This document shows, in pieces, positions 23,193 to 33,961 of a DNA stretch of 64,000 nt (the first letter of the stretch is position 1; each line of letters opens with the position of its first letter). The stretch is from Erodium maritimum. Taxonomy: Eukaryota > Streptophyta > Magnoliopsida > Geraniales > Geraniaceae. The position numbers were made by a program, and so were the translations under genes. Where the stretch lies: assembly GCA_963921825.1 (NCBI GenBank), contig OY997594.1, positions 4,345,001 through 4,409,000 of the forward strand, read 5' to 3'. The notes below the pieces were generated by a model. It saw nothing but the letters and a program-made list of their open reading frames with translations. It had not been told where the DNA came from and made no database searches.

Positions 23193-24174
23193 GTACCCGT
23201 GTCCTCCCTCCGTAAACGCAAGGTCGTAGGCTTGTATTTATGTGAATATCCAGAACCTCCTCACATGAAAGTGATCAAGAAGGTTTACGAACAGGCTAAC
23301 TCGCGTGGTCTCGATTTCGAGATCGTGCAAATAACCTTCAATTTCAATGCCAAATCTATGTTAGCACCGCCCTTTTGTGTAGATGTCCTCTTGTTGACAC
23401 TGCCTTCCATGGACTCAACCTCTAGCAAAATACAACGCATCTTTGAAGAAAGCATTAGACGAGCTAGCTTCACACTGGAACGGAGATTCCCTTGTTTTAA
23501 TTTTTCCTCCTAATAATGACGCGAATGAAGTCCTTTTCGAGTTTTCAGGAACACAAATTCTCAACCGTTGGGGGATCGAAGCCTACCCCTTCACACCGTC
23601 TGCTATTTACAAGGCTGAGTACGAGTTACAGAAAAGAGAGATCACATTGCCATGGTTTTTCCCTCCCGGGGGCTGTCTCCTCCAGCGCTCCCGCCCTGGG
23701 GGCGATGGATTTGACCTAGTTGACGCGCTTTCCCAACTCTCGGGGAAGAGGGTTCTTTACCTGTATGGTTTTGTCAGGCGCGGTACGTTTGTATCGATGC
23801 TGAAATCCGCGTATCGCGCACAACAAGAAGGTAATGTAGCTGAAGAGGGCCGATTTGAGGTGGTGTTTATCGACTCTAGCTTCGGTGGGTCGTTGCAGGA
23901 CGACGACCTCACCAAAGACATGACATGTTTGGTTCATCCTTGTCCTTCGCTACAACAAGACTATTATCGCTTGTCTAAGGCTTTCAACCAACAAGGTCCA
24001 TGGGGGTCGGCCGCGGTGGCCTTTAACGAACAAGGTGAACTCATTGCTAAGGAAGATCGGTTAGATAAAAAGGATGAAGAGGAATGGTACGATCTTCAAT
24101 TCCCCTTCATTGATCAAGACTTGGAGAAGCGTATCCGTGCTGAAGTTGAAGTAATGTGCCAGTGGTGTAGCTAG
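23193..24174 (+). pseudogene. Nucleoredoxin-like gene without CxxC sites, frame-broken
   Basis: The exon starts after acattacag. Frame one reads RKVVGLYLCEYPEPP, then VYEQANSRGLDFEIVQITF, a thioredoxin-fold start in which the usual WCPPC is replaced by CEYPEPP. This frame ends at a stop near 23513. The next conserved part is in another frame, opening after a TGA at about 23400: LPWTQPLAKYN, ALDELASHWNGDSLVLIFPP, then NRWGIEAYPFTP and a second fold start at GKRVLYLYGF with no CxxC. It ends at 24174. The block order (fold, xPW, LV-L-PP, G-EAYPFTP, second fold) is that of plant nucleoredoxins. No ATG lies in the predicted first exon; the first usable ATG is 23265. No intron explains the frame change, so a frameshifted pseudogene or a sequence error is likely. 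A sieve-element-occlusion-type thioredoxin fold is an alternative family. Confidence 0.5.
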
Positions 24175-26152
24175 CTGATCTGGTAATATTTTGCATTTCG
24201 AAGACTTATCTTGTTTAGTGTATCTTGCTAATGTGTGAATTGGGTAGATTTACATGTATTATAATCCTAATGTCTCTGATTATTGCACAAAGATACAATT
24301 AACTCGTCTTTTTGTTGGACTTTGTATAAATCTATTTTAGAATGATGATTTGATCATTGAGAAATTAAATTTAAATCGCAACAGTGAAAGAACAAAAAAT
24401 CAAAATATTTCTTAAATTTCTTGAGTAAGTTTCATATGTCACGTCGAGATCCCCGGATAAAAGTTTAGCTTGTTAATTGAGTGTGATTTTATATGTTATT
24501 ATCTTCTCAGTTATGATTTTACATCAAAAGGCCGGCTTATTAGAAGTTGGGAAAACCCTAAAAAAATGCACTCAAACGACTTTTGTTAGCACAAATGTGT
24601 TGTGATGATCTTCTTTTCCCTGAAAATCATGCTTATACCTTTCGTTTGTTATCAAAAAGTTGGGATGTACGTTTATTTTTTTTATTTTTCCGTTACTTTG
24701 GATGAAAAACAACATGTGCTCGACACAGTCTTTATATGTATCATAAATACATACAAACGAAAATAAGTAAAATCAATTTCTCTCGTCTTCTCCAAAACCA
24801 AACCCCAAGGCTTTTCTTTCAACCGTCGCCTACATACATCAACAACGACTTTGGCCTCCGACCAAGGTTGTCGTTGGTGGTGGCTTCTCCTCCTTCTCCC
24901 ATCTCTCTATTCCTTTTCCTGGCCATCGTGCCTCTAGGTCTGGTTCGTTATCTCCGACATGCTCTTGAGCTTGCTGGTCGGGCTTTTCTAGCGGTTGGCA
25001 AACGCTAGCTTGAAGGCAAGATCTGCATATTTCGGACCTCTCTTGCGTGAAGTGTAGCCCGCGCTCTCCGACCTCTCGTTGTGGTTCACTCCCGAACACA
25101 GTTGACCTCCAACGTTAGTCCTCCGGGGAGCGAGTACAAACCTGTGAACTTCGTGACCAGCAGACTTTCGTGTTTGCTTGGTTGTGGCTCCTCGGTGGAG
25201 TGGTTTGTCTCTGTGACTCAATCACGTCTCTTTCGGACCTCAGCCGTGGAGGCCTGGCGTGTGGGGGATTTTGGGGCTTTTTGAGGCATGTCGTAGCTTC
25301 GGGCTACACGATCAGCTCACTGGTGGGGAACTCTGCTGATGTTCAGTTCTACGACGCCTATTCGTTCTATTCGAGGAGGGATATTGGTCTGAATCTACTC
25401 TTGGCGTTACTACTTCTCGGTGTCCTTTATGTTAGGAGTTCTTCGATCTGCTACTTCTTTACTCTTCTGGTTTCTCCGATTCGGGAGACTTTTTCCGACC
25501 GATGGTGGTCGAGTGTTTGGTTGATAGAAGCTCAACCGTTGGACAAGAAGGAGTGGATTTCGGAGCTTGGGTTCTCAGTGAAGATCCGGTGGGTGACTCG
25601 TTGGCTCGTCGGTGATTTTGATCTTGTGGGTGCATTCCATGGTCTCATCCTCTCCTGGTACCTCTGCCCTTTCTCTACCGTTCAGATCAATTTCTTATCT
25701 CCGCAGAAAATGAATAAGTTGAAGATAATGAATTTCCCTGACGAATCCCCCTAGTCGGGTGAATGGAAGGCATTCCCCTCCCGCAAGGGTTGTCTCCTAC
25801 TACCTTCGTACCTTCTCCCGCCAATACATTCATGCTCTATCCGTACGTCCATTTAGAATGATTATGACACATCGACACCCCCGATATGATTCATGTCGAC
25901 TCGAAAACATCTTTTGGTCGAATTCAAACCAAAACAACTACTCCCCCTCTTTGAAACTTTCCTAATACGTGGGTCTCAACTAATTGTCTTACCCCACTTA
26001 AAAATTAACTCAACCTTCAGCGGTACCCATACTATCCTTTACTAAAACAGGAAACTATTTACTTTAAAATCACGCCGAACATACAAACAACCACCACATT
26101 AACGAGAGACCCTCCACTGACTTGTCTCACACGCTACCACAAATCCTCACCT
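24175..26152. other. Spacer with a long open stretch of unknown nature
   Basis: The tract 24880-25760 is GC-richer than its surroundings. It is open from 25170 to 25754 on the plus strand, but that frame starts at GTG and has no early ATG. I recognise no domain in it. It could be a captured or decayed transposon segment. The last part, 26050-26152, is the 5' flank of the RING gene. No other gene is supported. Confidence 0.4.
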
Positions 26153-26851
26153 ATGTCTTCTCCAACGGCCATAATCTCCCTCCTCGCCGACGCCGTCACT
26201 CTCCACATCCCACAACCCCCCTCGCCGGAACCCGTCTCCGAAACCACCTTCATCACTCTCCAACTCGTCGTCCTCACAACCTACCGAGACATCGTGGTCC
26301 GACCCACCACCCGCTCCATCGACCTCGTCCACAGCTTCGGCTCATTGGGTTTCTCCCCCGCGACCCGGACCTTCCGCTTCCGGGCGACCCACCTCCCCGA
26401 CCCGGCGTCCCTCCAGCGGCTCCTCTCCACGGCCCTAAAAATCGATAACCTCGACTACTTAGCCTCTCGGCTCCTCCCCTTCCTTTCCTATTGTCTTTAC
26501 CACGGGTTTCTCTCCGTTGAGGCCCGCGTAGAGGTTTTTAACGACAGGTTCGTTGATGGAGAAGTTGTTGGTGATTTTGTTGAGTATTTGAGGGGGATTG
26601 AGCGGGAAGAGGAAGAGGGGAGGAGGAGGAGGATTGTTGAGGAGATGGAGGGGAACGGCGGGATTGGATTCGAGCTCGAGGGAAGCGAAATGGGGACGTG
26701 TTCGGTGTGCTTGGAGGATCTTTGTGGGAAGGTGATTCGGACGCCTTGTTCTCATCTTTACCACGAGTCTTGTGTTTTGTTGTGGTTGGAGAAGGGGAAG
26801 AGCTCGTGCCCTCTTTGTCGAAGAGAATTGTTGTTAAGGGATCGGGATTGA
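26153..26851 (+). CDS. RING-H2 E3 ubiquitin ligase, short founder-like member
   Basis: An intronless 232-aa protein. The C-terminal RING-H2 (about 184-224) has CSVC, a 12-residue loop, CSHLYHESC with the two His ligands, a conserved Trp, and a final CPLC, so all eight zinc ligands are present. Such domains bind E2 enzymes and transfer ubiquitin. The N-terminal 150 residues contain [20 protein letters not shown] and [16 protein letters not shown], found also in the paralogues at 28316 and 32534, and match no family I know. Only a short run of Glu follows ([10 protein letters not shown]). The ATG at 26153 gives the longest Met-started frame. It is probably soluble, since no clear membrane segment is seen. 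It is the least expanded member, so it may represent the ancestral form. Confidence 0.88.
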   Translation: MSSPTAIISLLADAVTLHIPQPPSPEPVSETTFITLQLVVLTTYRDIVVRPTTRSIDLVHSFGSLGFSPATRTFRFRATHLPDPASLQRLLSTALKIDNLDYLASRLLPFLSYCLYHGFLSVEARVEVFNDRFVDGEVVGDFVEYLRGIEREEEEGRRRRIVEEMEGNGGIGFELEGSEMGTCSVCLEDLCGKVIRTPCSHLYHESCVLLWLEKGKSSCPLCRRELLLRDRD

Positions 26852-27704
26852 TCTTGTTTTTTTTATCAGCAAAAAACAATTTTATTAAAACGTCAAAGTA
26901 AAGATTGGGCAAGACAAGTTAAACAGTGATGATTATTCGACTTGATTGTAAGATGTTGCTTTGGATGTGTTCTAGGACTATGAGAACATTATGTAATAGA
27001 AACTGAGATATTGTACTTGTATTAATTCATTCACAATTGTTGTTAATTCATACATCCTCGGAAGAATGATAACATTATTGTCACACATACAAACTGATTA
27101 TTTGACAAAGGGAAAACTATGGTTTCTAGCTTATTTTAAGTTTTGTTTTTGTGATCTTAACCCGAGTTTATCTTTTTTTACATTTTCTAACTACCAAATT
27201 TTCATTTTTTATTCGGACTATCGTTTGTCATCAAAAATAACAGGGACGTTAGTTTTGGATGGAAAAAGACATAAATACCCTCAACAAAAGTCAATAGCCT
27301 GAAGTTGGGCTTCAGCTTTTTTTGCGCTTCCCAACTATTACCTTTCTATTTTTTGCACAGACTAACGTTTTTTGCTGAGGGCATTTTGGACTTTTTTCAT
27401 CCAAAACTAATGACAACGCTTATTCAGACGGAAAACGATAGTCCGTACAAAAAATATAAATGTCATAGTTGGAAAGTGCAAAAAAAGCTCAACGCAGATT
27501 AAATCGCGAAAACAATGCTAGAAATAGGTTAAGAACCTCGGTTTCCCCTTTGACAAATATCTTTACAAAGACTCCCCTTGCTTCAGTTATCAGGCTTAAA
27601 TCTACAGTTCATTCATTCGTAGGGAGGCTAATAGTATATCTCTTATCAATTTTGAACAACGGTTTGCTGTAGTTATAAAATTACCTATTATTAAAAAAAA
27701 GACG
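26852..27704. other. Spacer with hairpin repeat between RING genes
   Basis: A T-run plus ATCAGC at about 26858-26872, followed by caattttattaaaa, looks like the reversed 3' tail of a retroposon. At about 27190-27480 there is an inverted repeat: ggactatcgtttgtcatc and gttttggatggaaaaa are mirrored by tttttcatccaaaac and gaaaacgatagtcc. It is likely a MITE. No gene is visible. Confidence 0.55.
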
Positions 27705-27790
27705 CCGGAACTCGTTTTCGAAACCACCTTCATCACTCTCCAACTCGTACTGCTCACAAGCTACCGAGACATCGTGGTCCGACGTAAAAG
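27705..27790 (+). pseudogene. Fragment of the RING-H2 gene N-terminus
   Basis: About 85 bases match the 26153 gene almost word for word (gaaaccaccttcatcactct, ccaactcgt, accgagacatcgtggtccga). That covers the codons for [10 protein letters not shown] through YRDIVVR and nothing beyond. It is a broken fourth member of the array. Confidence 0.85.
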
Positions 27791-28315
27791 ACAAAGGCTC
27801 GTTGACTGGCAAAAAAAGCCTATAAAACCATCACAAATCTATTCATTGCTTCACAAACCTCAGTCAATCTACGAGATCCTTCAGCAGCTAGCGCACTTCT
27901 CTCGTATCCTACGAGATCCCCCATAAGACCGAAAAACGCTATGACACCCTAGTAAAGTTTGAGTCAAACCGTGATTAGACGTTTAGAATTTTCAAATATG
28001 TTATCATTTGGCATAGCGTAACAAATACCGGGACAAAAAACCGATAAAGTACTCGAATCAAGAAGCTAGAGATACCCAACATCAATCCCGATTCCATTTA
28101 TGTTTTATCATGTTTCTCCCTATATGGCAATAAAACTATCTCTTTAGTCGAAAATAAATTGCCGTTGAGATCTTCATGTTGTAACTTGGCACGGAAGTAA
28201 ACTAACCCCGTTTAAATGCTTCCTACTTCTGGGACAAATCCTAATTCGATGATGAACAGAATTGCAACGCTTATTTAAGCCAACATGACAACACCTACCT
28301 TTGAAAATTGCAATC
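27791..28315. other. Spacer before the second RING gene
   Basis: The left part has no recognisable content apart from a possible TATA word (cctataaaacc). The right part (about 28205-28290) is the promoter block shared with the 32534 gene. Confidence 0.45.
28270..28279 (+). promoter_or_regulatory. TATA-like box of the 28316 RING gene
   Basis: cttatttaag lies 37-46 bases before the ATG, in the same place as ttatttaag at 32491 before the paralogue. Upstream, ccgtttaaatg, ttcctacttc and aatcctaattcgat are shared by both genes, so the promoter was duplicated with the gene. Confidence 0.6.
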
Positions 28316-28889
28316 ATGGCTCCAACACTGACTTCCTATATCGAAACCATAGCTCTCTCCGGGTCAAACCCATGTCCTTCCATGGCCGAACCAGCTTTTG
28401 CAGATAGCTTCATGACTCTCCGACTCGTGGTGTCGGAGAGATACCGAGAAGTAGTGCTCCGGTCCAGCAATGGCGAGACTGATTTCATTCGAGATTTCGG
28501 TTCGATGGGTTCCTCTCCGGAGACTCGGACCTTTCGCTTCCCGGTGGCATTCCTGGCGCAACCGGCGTTGATGGTGTGGCTGATCTCTAAAGTACCATCT
28601 GTGCTCCTCTCCTATGCTCTCTCGTCCAGGCTGCTTTGCATCGAGGCTCGGGTCGAGGTTTTCCATGACCGGCGTATTGATGCGGAGGATGAGTCTCAAA
28701 CTGAACGGATTCAGTATTTGAGGAGTCTTGGAGAAGAAGCCCCTAATGAAGTAGTAGTAGAAGAAGTTTCCAATGACGGGTATATTGACGGGGAAGAAGA
28801 AGAAGAAGAGGTGGGAGAAGACGGGATTTTTCATAACGGTTACATTAACAGGGTGGAAGAAGAAGAAGAAGAAGAAGAAGAAGAAGAAG

Positions 28890-28920
<31 letters not shown>

Positions 28921-29683
28921 GATCATGTGGATTCCTAAAGAAGAGGCGTTGGTTGAGGTCGGGGAAGAAGAAGTTTTCAATGACGCGTATATTGATGGGG
29001 AAGAAGAAGACGGGTTTTTTCATAACGGTTACATTAACAGGGTGGAAGAAGAAGAAGAAGAAGTGATTCAGTCTTTGAGGACTCCTGAAGAAGAGCCCTT
29101 GGTTGAGGTTTTCAATGACAGGTACACTAATGGGGAAGAAGAAGTCGGGGTTTTCAATGACGGGTACATCAATGGGGAAGAAGAGGCCTCAGTCGAGGTT
29201 TTCACCGACAGGCACATTGATGGAGAAGACGAGCACAATCCCCAATCCATATGGGATTTTTTTGTTGGTTGGATTCGGTCTTCTTTGGTAAGTCTTCTGG
29301 AAGAACCTCAAGTCGAGACTTCTGCAGAAGAAGAAGAAGAAGAAGAAGAAGAAGAAGAAGAAGAAGAAGAAGAAGAAGAAGAAGAAGAATGGATATTGAT
29401 TAATCCTTCGAGGAGTCTCGAAGAAGAGGCGTTGTCAGAGGAAGAAGAGATGAGGAGGGCAATTGAGAAGTTGAAGGAGAAATGCGGGTTTTATCCCGAT
29501 GGAGGAGAAGAATTGGGGGCATGTACGGTGTGCTTGGAGGATCTTAAAGGGAATTATCGGAAGCTGATTCGAACGAGTTGCTCACACCTTTACCACGAGT
29601 CTTGCATCGAGCCCTGGTTAGAGATGAACAAGAGCTCGTGTCCTCTTTGTCGAGCACAACTATCGTTCCTACCTCATTCATAA
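28316..29683 (+). CDS. RING-H2 protein with poly-Glu expansions (paralogue 2)
   Basis: This is an intronless 455-aa protein. The first 140 residues (SFMTLRLVVSERYREVVLRS, then CIEARVEVFHDRRIDAEDE) match the 26153 gene. The C-terminus is an intact RING-H2: [21 protein letters not shown]. The 230 residues between consist of copies of a short unit of the form VEVFNDGYINGEEE, with variants HNGYINRVEEE and FNDAYIDGEEE, plus two pure poly-Glu tracts of about 20 residues each. The unit is clearly derived from VEVFHDRRIDAEDE in the conserved part. The middle is therefore extremely acidic and probably disordered. The start is ATG 28316, aligned with the paralogue. It is a putative E3 ligase; its substrate is unknown. 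Confidence 0.85.
28854..28919. repeat. Pure (GAA)n microsatellite, coding
   Basis: About 21 uninterrupted GAA units, in frame as Glu codons. They are pure at DNA level with no GAG, which points to recent slippage. Confidence 0.95.
29325..29389. repeat. Second pure (GAA)n microsatellite, coding
   Basis: About 21 GAA units in the same gene, 110 codons upstream of the RING-H2 domain. Again in frame and pure. Confidence 0.95.
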
Positions 29684-30046
29684 ACCTTGTGGGCACAAAT
29701 CGTAAGCATGGACACCGAGCGTCGATCAAATTATGAGTAGCTAGAGTTTGAGTTGCATGTATGATAAAAAAAAGTGTAAATCCGAAGTCATAGATTCAAT
29801 ATATTTTAACATTTACTTGTTGGATTCTTTTTTAAGTAACTGGCTTCAAATTGTTCAAATGATCTAGAGATTACAATAGAGAAGTCTAGAATATTAAAAG
29901 AAATTTTGGATAAGGATTCAATCTCATGGCATCCACTATTAATTTTCGGGTCAATTATAAAACTTGCTATCTATGGTTGACTGATTTCATAAAACTTAAG
30001 CCTATCGTATTTGATCAACGTTAAGGTTAATCCCCCATAAAATTAA

Positions 30047-30344
30047 GGCATAACGTTGTTTACAAACCTTTCCAAACGTTTCATTATCACATCCTAACCG
30101 ATGCAAACGTTTCGTTACAATTTTTACCTCAAAAGGTTTTATTTTTACAATTCATAACCCTAAAGTGATACTGTACTACAAAAAGTAGTTGTTTTTTCGC
30201 AGTTAGGAATTGTAGAAAAATATCACCTTTGGGTTAGGAATTGTAAAAAACAAACCTTTTGAGTTAGGAATTGTAACGAAACATTTACCTCGGTTAGGAT
30301 GTGATAATGAAACGTTTAGAAAAGTTTAGAAACAACGTTATCCC
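30047..30344. mobile_element. Mutator-like MITE (family A), copy 2
   Basis: A 298-bp hairpin with ends ggcataacgttgtttacaaa and gtttagaaacaacgttatcc. It is flanked by the perfect 9-bp duplication taaaattaa (30038-30046 and 30345-30353). Confidence 0.88.
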
Positions 30345-30733
30345 TAAAATTAACTATTGTATTCAACCCCTTATCGGCTTATCAGTCTCTTGGAATATAG
30401 TCCCGTCAACGTTAATGACTATGTATCCCGACGGGAGAGTTTCCAACCGATGTCTCCTAGGGACGGAGGACCAATTAAAGCCCTAGGTGTTAGAGCCGTG
30501 GCTTCTTTCCAAGCGTTTAGTTGACTGTCCATTGTGTTCTGCAAGCTACTAGACGAGAGGTAGTGTCCTTCCAAACCCAAATATTTTGTGCCTTCTGGAT
30601 CTCCTACAACTGCATCTGTCTTAAGAAGGGTAAATTCACAATATCCTGACGGTCTTAAGAGGGGTAAATTCGCAGTATCCTGGCGGTCTGTAAATTCGCA
30701 GTATCCAAAGAAATATATAGATCATGGGCAACC

Positions 30734-31010
30734 TGTAACGCCGAATGTTAACGATCTCAGTAAGGTCATTCACAACTACGCTCCACCTTTTGTTACAGAT
30801 CCTAACAAATGTGGTACACGTTTATAAAAAAGTAACCACCACGTGTAAAATAATTATGAAAAAAGTGGTGTTCCTTGTAACATAATACCACATTTATGTT
30901 GCTTTTTGTAACAAAATACCATCTTTGTGTTAGGATCTGTGACAAAAGGTATAGCGTATTTAGGACCTGTGAATGACATTTCTGAGATAGTTAGGATTCG
31001 ACGTTTTTAC
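30734..31010. mobile_element. Mutator-like MITE (family A), degraded copy
   Basis: The interior matches 12226-12544 (ttgtgttaggatNtgt, acaaaaggt and ttaggattcgacgtt are shared). The ends gtaacgccgaatgttaacga and ttaggattcgacgtttttac are inverted. No intact target duplication is visible. Confidence 0.65.
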
Positions 31011-31888
31011 TTTTTTTATCAGCTCTGTTTTTTATTGAAAAAGAGACAAAATTTTCAAGAGAAAAGTGTCTAAGAGTCAAAAGACCAAGACACGATTACA
31101 AAGGAGCTCCCCACAGTAGAGCTAGAAGGCATAACCTTTAAAAAACAAAAGACACCATGTCCTAAAAACAAGCCAAACAGAAACAAAAACGACCACAAAC
31201 CCAATAGAGCCCGAGTTTACCCTCGTACCACTTCACTTGTCTTGTGCAACTTTAAGGTCTCTTTAGCGTCAACCAACTTCCCTACCAGTTAAGGAACACA
31301 TAATTATATTCGGTCCTGAAGCATAAACGTGTTGTCATCACTATTTTTTTTCTTTTAAAAACGTACTTATATCTTTAGTTTGTTATTAGAAAAGGACGCT
31401 TATCGTTGGATAACAAATCCTCTTAAAAGTTATAAATACTTAAAATACCCATACTCGGAACTCTAAACAAACCCTCCCTCGAACCCTGAACCCCTAATCC
31501 ACTTACCTTATTCTTCCAATTGAGTGTAGCTTAGTGTTTTTAGTGTAGAGAGATATTTTTATGGTTTCAGGTAGGGGTATTTTAGAAATTTTCGAATTGT
31601 TGCAGGATTTTCCGACCAATTGAACATAAAATTTTAAAAATCAATGGAAACCGTCGTTTTTTTTATAATAAACGAAAAGTATAAATACTTTTTTTTAATG
31701 AAAAAAAAAATTGAAGATGGTTCTCAAGAAAAACATAAATTTTACTTGAACAAAAGTAGGAAGTTGCTATATGATAATTATTTGACTCGGTTATTAAGTG
31801 ATTAAACGAGTTCTTTTACGTACAGTTTGAAAGTCGGAAGTTGTAGATGTGAAGTGAATATCCGATTAGGACTCGGCCTTTAATTAAT

Positions 31889-32276
31889 GGGAAAACTCTG
31901 TTTCCTAACCTTTACAAACGTTTCATTATCAGATCCTAACCTAGGCCAACGTTTGGTCTCAATTCCTAACATAATAGGGTTTGGAATTTCTCAGAAACTA
32001 TAAAAAGTCGTCCAAACTCACGATTCCGTCAACTCGTCGAGCATTGGATTCGGTTGCTTGAGAACGAGGATAAGTTCACATCGAGGAAGGCACCATGGGT
32101 AATGTACACCAACAACGACAATTCTTGGATGAGTTGACGGAATCGTGAGTTTGGACGACTTTTTATAGTTTCTGAGAAATTCCAAACCTATTACGTTAGG
32201 AATTGAGACCAAACGTTGGTCTGGGTTAGGATCTGATAATGAAACGTTTGTAAAGGTTAAGAAACAAAGTTATCCC
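31889..32276. mobile_element. Mutator-like MITE (family A), long perfect hairpin
   Basis: This is a 388-bp element with arms of about 150 bases that pair almost perfectly (gggaaaactctgtttcctaa against ttaagaaacaaagttatccc; inner arm cgtccaaactcacgattccg against its mirror). It is flanked by the perfect 9-bp duplication ttaattaat (31880-31888 and 32277-32285). The near-identity of the arms suggests a recent insertion or turnover by gene conversion. Confidence 0.9.
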
Positions 32277-32490
32277 TTAATTAATCTCAAGTTACCGTAT
32301 AGGTGAATCGCATGTATGATTGAGACTCGCTCAAATTTTTGACTTAAGTGTTATTTTAATGTAACTTGACATACAAGTAACAAAACAGATTTACCAGTTG
32401 GTGTAGGAATTAGGAAAGTAACACCGTTTAAATGTTTCCTACTTCGTACGACTAATCCTAATTCGATATGAATTAGAGGGTTTGCAAGTG

Positions 32491-32499
32491 TTATTTAAG
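32491..32499 (+). promoter_or_regulatory. TATA-like box of the 32534 RING gene
   Basis: ttatttaag lies 35-43 bases before the ATG. The shared upstream words (ccgtttaaatg, ttcctacttc, taatcctaattcgat) at about 32425-32466 match the 28316 promoter. Confidence 0.6.
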
Positions 32500-32533
32500 C
32501 TGAAGAGAAACATAACCTCCGAACATTACAATC

Positions 32534-33254
32534 ATGTCTCTTCATCCAAGTCCCACACTCGCTACCTACGTTGAAATAATCTGTCTCTCCGGATCAAACC
32601 CATGTCCTTCCATGGCCGAACCAGCCTTTGCAGCTAGCTTCATGACTCTCCGACTCGTGGTGTCGAAAAGATACCGAGAAGTAGTGCTCCGGTTCAGCAA
32701 CGACGACGAGATTGATTTCATCCATGATTTTGGTTCCATGGGTTGCTCCCCCGAGGCTAGGACGTTTCGTTTCCCGGTGGCAGTCCTGGCGCGACCGGCG
32801 TTGATGGCGGGGGTACTCTCAGGGGTGCTCGGAGTCGTGGACTTTTACCGAGTACCCTTTGTGCTCCTCTCGTATGCTCTCTCGTCCAGGCAGCTTTGCG
32901 TCGAGGCTCGGGTTGAGGTTTTCCATGACCTGCGCATTGATGCGGAAGATGAGTCTCAAAGTGAACGGATTCGGTATTTGAGGAGTCTTGGAGGAGAAGC
33001 CCCCTTCGGGGTTTTCTATGATGGGTACGTTAGTGTAGAAGGAGGAGAAGAAGAAATTTTCAATGACGGGTACACTAATGGGGGAGAAGTGGAAGAAGCG
33101 GGGGTTTTGTACGACGGTTACATTACTCGGGTGGAAGAAGAAGAAGAAGTGATTCAGTCGTTTAGGACTCCTGAAGAAAAGCCCTTGGTAGAAGTTTTCA
33201 ATGACGGGTATACTAATAGGGAAGAAGAAGAAGAAGAAGAAGAAGAAGAAGAAG

Positions 33255-33285
<31 letters not shown>

Positions 33286-33961
33286 GATTCAGTCTTTTAT
33301 GACTTCTGAAGAGGCCTTGGTAGAAGTTTTCAATGACGGGTACACTAATGGGGAAGAAGAAGAAGAAGAAGAAGAAGAAGAAGAAAGAATTCAATCTTCG
33401 AGGAGTCATGAAGAAGAGGCGTCCGTCGAGGTTTCCACTTATAGGTACACTGATGAGGAAGATGAACATAACACTGATTCGCGTAGGGAACTCCTTAATG
33501 GTTGGATCCAATCTTTGGAAAGTCTTCAGGAGGAGTTTCACATCGAGACTATTGAAGAAGAAGAAGAAGAAGACGACGAATTTGAAGAAGAACTCTTGAT
33601 AGAGTTTCTCAATGCCAGAGATGGCGATGATGAAGACGAACATAATATTGAATGGATTTCTACGCAACTCGCATTAGAAGAAGAACGGATTCAAGGCTGG
33701 ATCCGCCTCGAAGAGGAAGAAGAGAGGAGGAGCGCCATCAAGAAGCTGAAGGAGAAATGCGGGTTTTACTTCGATGGAGGAGAAGAATTGGGGACGTGCA
33801 CGGTTTGCTTGGACGATCTTGAAGGGAATGATGGGAAGCTGATTCGAACGAGTTGCTCACACCTTTACCACGAGTCTTGCATCGAGTCCTGGTTAAAGAT
33901 GAACAAGAGCTCGTGTCCTCTTTGTCGAGCACAACTATTATTCCTAACTCATTCATCATGA
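32534..33961 (+). CDS. RING-H2 protein with poly-Glu expansions (paralogue 3)
   Basis: This is an intronless 475-aa protein. It has the same architecture as the 28316 gene: a conserved N-terminal block (SFMTLRLVVSKRYREVVLRF), a long acidic repeat region, and a C-terminal RING-H2 ([21 protein letters not shown]) with all zinc ligands. The N-terminal block is slightly longer than in paralogue 2, with an extra VLSGVLGVVDFYR segment that also aligns with the 26153 gene, so paralogue 2 has a deletion there. Repeat units VEVFNDGYTNGEEE and FNDGYTNGGE occur several times, separated by poly-Glu of 21 and 11 residues. The number and placing of units differ from paralogue 2, so expansion went on independently after duplication. 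Confidence 0.85.
33221..33283. repeat. Pure (GAA)n microsatellite, coding
   Basis: About 21 GAA units in frame in the third RING gene. Confidence 0.95.
33351..33385. repeat. Shorter (GAA)n microsatellite, coding
   Basis: About 11 GAA units, in frame, 65 bases after the previous tract. Confidence 0.9.

Larger units (their letters stand above)
29684..32533. other. Spacer rich in MITEs between RING paralogues
   Basis: This 2.8-kb spacer holds three family A hairpins, listed separately. At about 30628-30705 there are three short tandem copies of gtaaattcNcagtatcctg. At 31011-31250 a T-run with ATCAGC is followed by an A-rich tract resembling 260-460. The last 120 bases are the promoter of the 32534 gene. 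No other gene is visible. Confidence 0.6.

Noticed and set aside
25170..25754. 194-residue open frame on the plus strand
   Set aside because: It begins at GTG with no ATG before its last part, has no recognised domain, and its composition is mixed. I describe it only as an open stretch.
28364..29023. 219-residue antisense frame with poly-Phe
   Set aside because: It is the reverse complement of GAA-rich coding DNA (TTC runs) and is a shadow of the RING gene.
32819..33667. 282-residue antisense frame
   Set aside because: Same cause: a TTC mirror of poly-Glu coding in the third RING gene.
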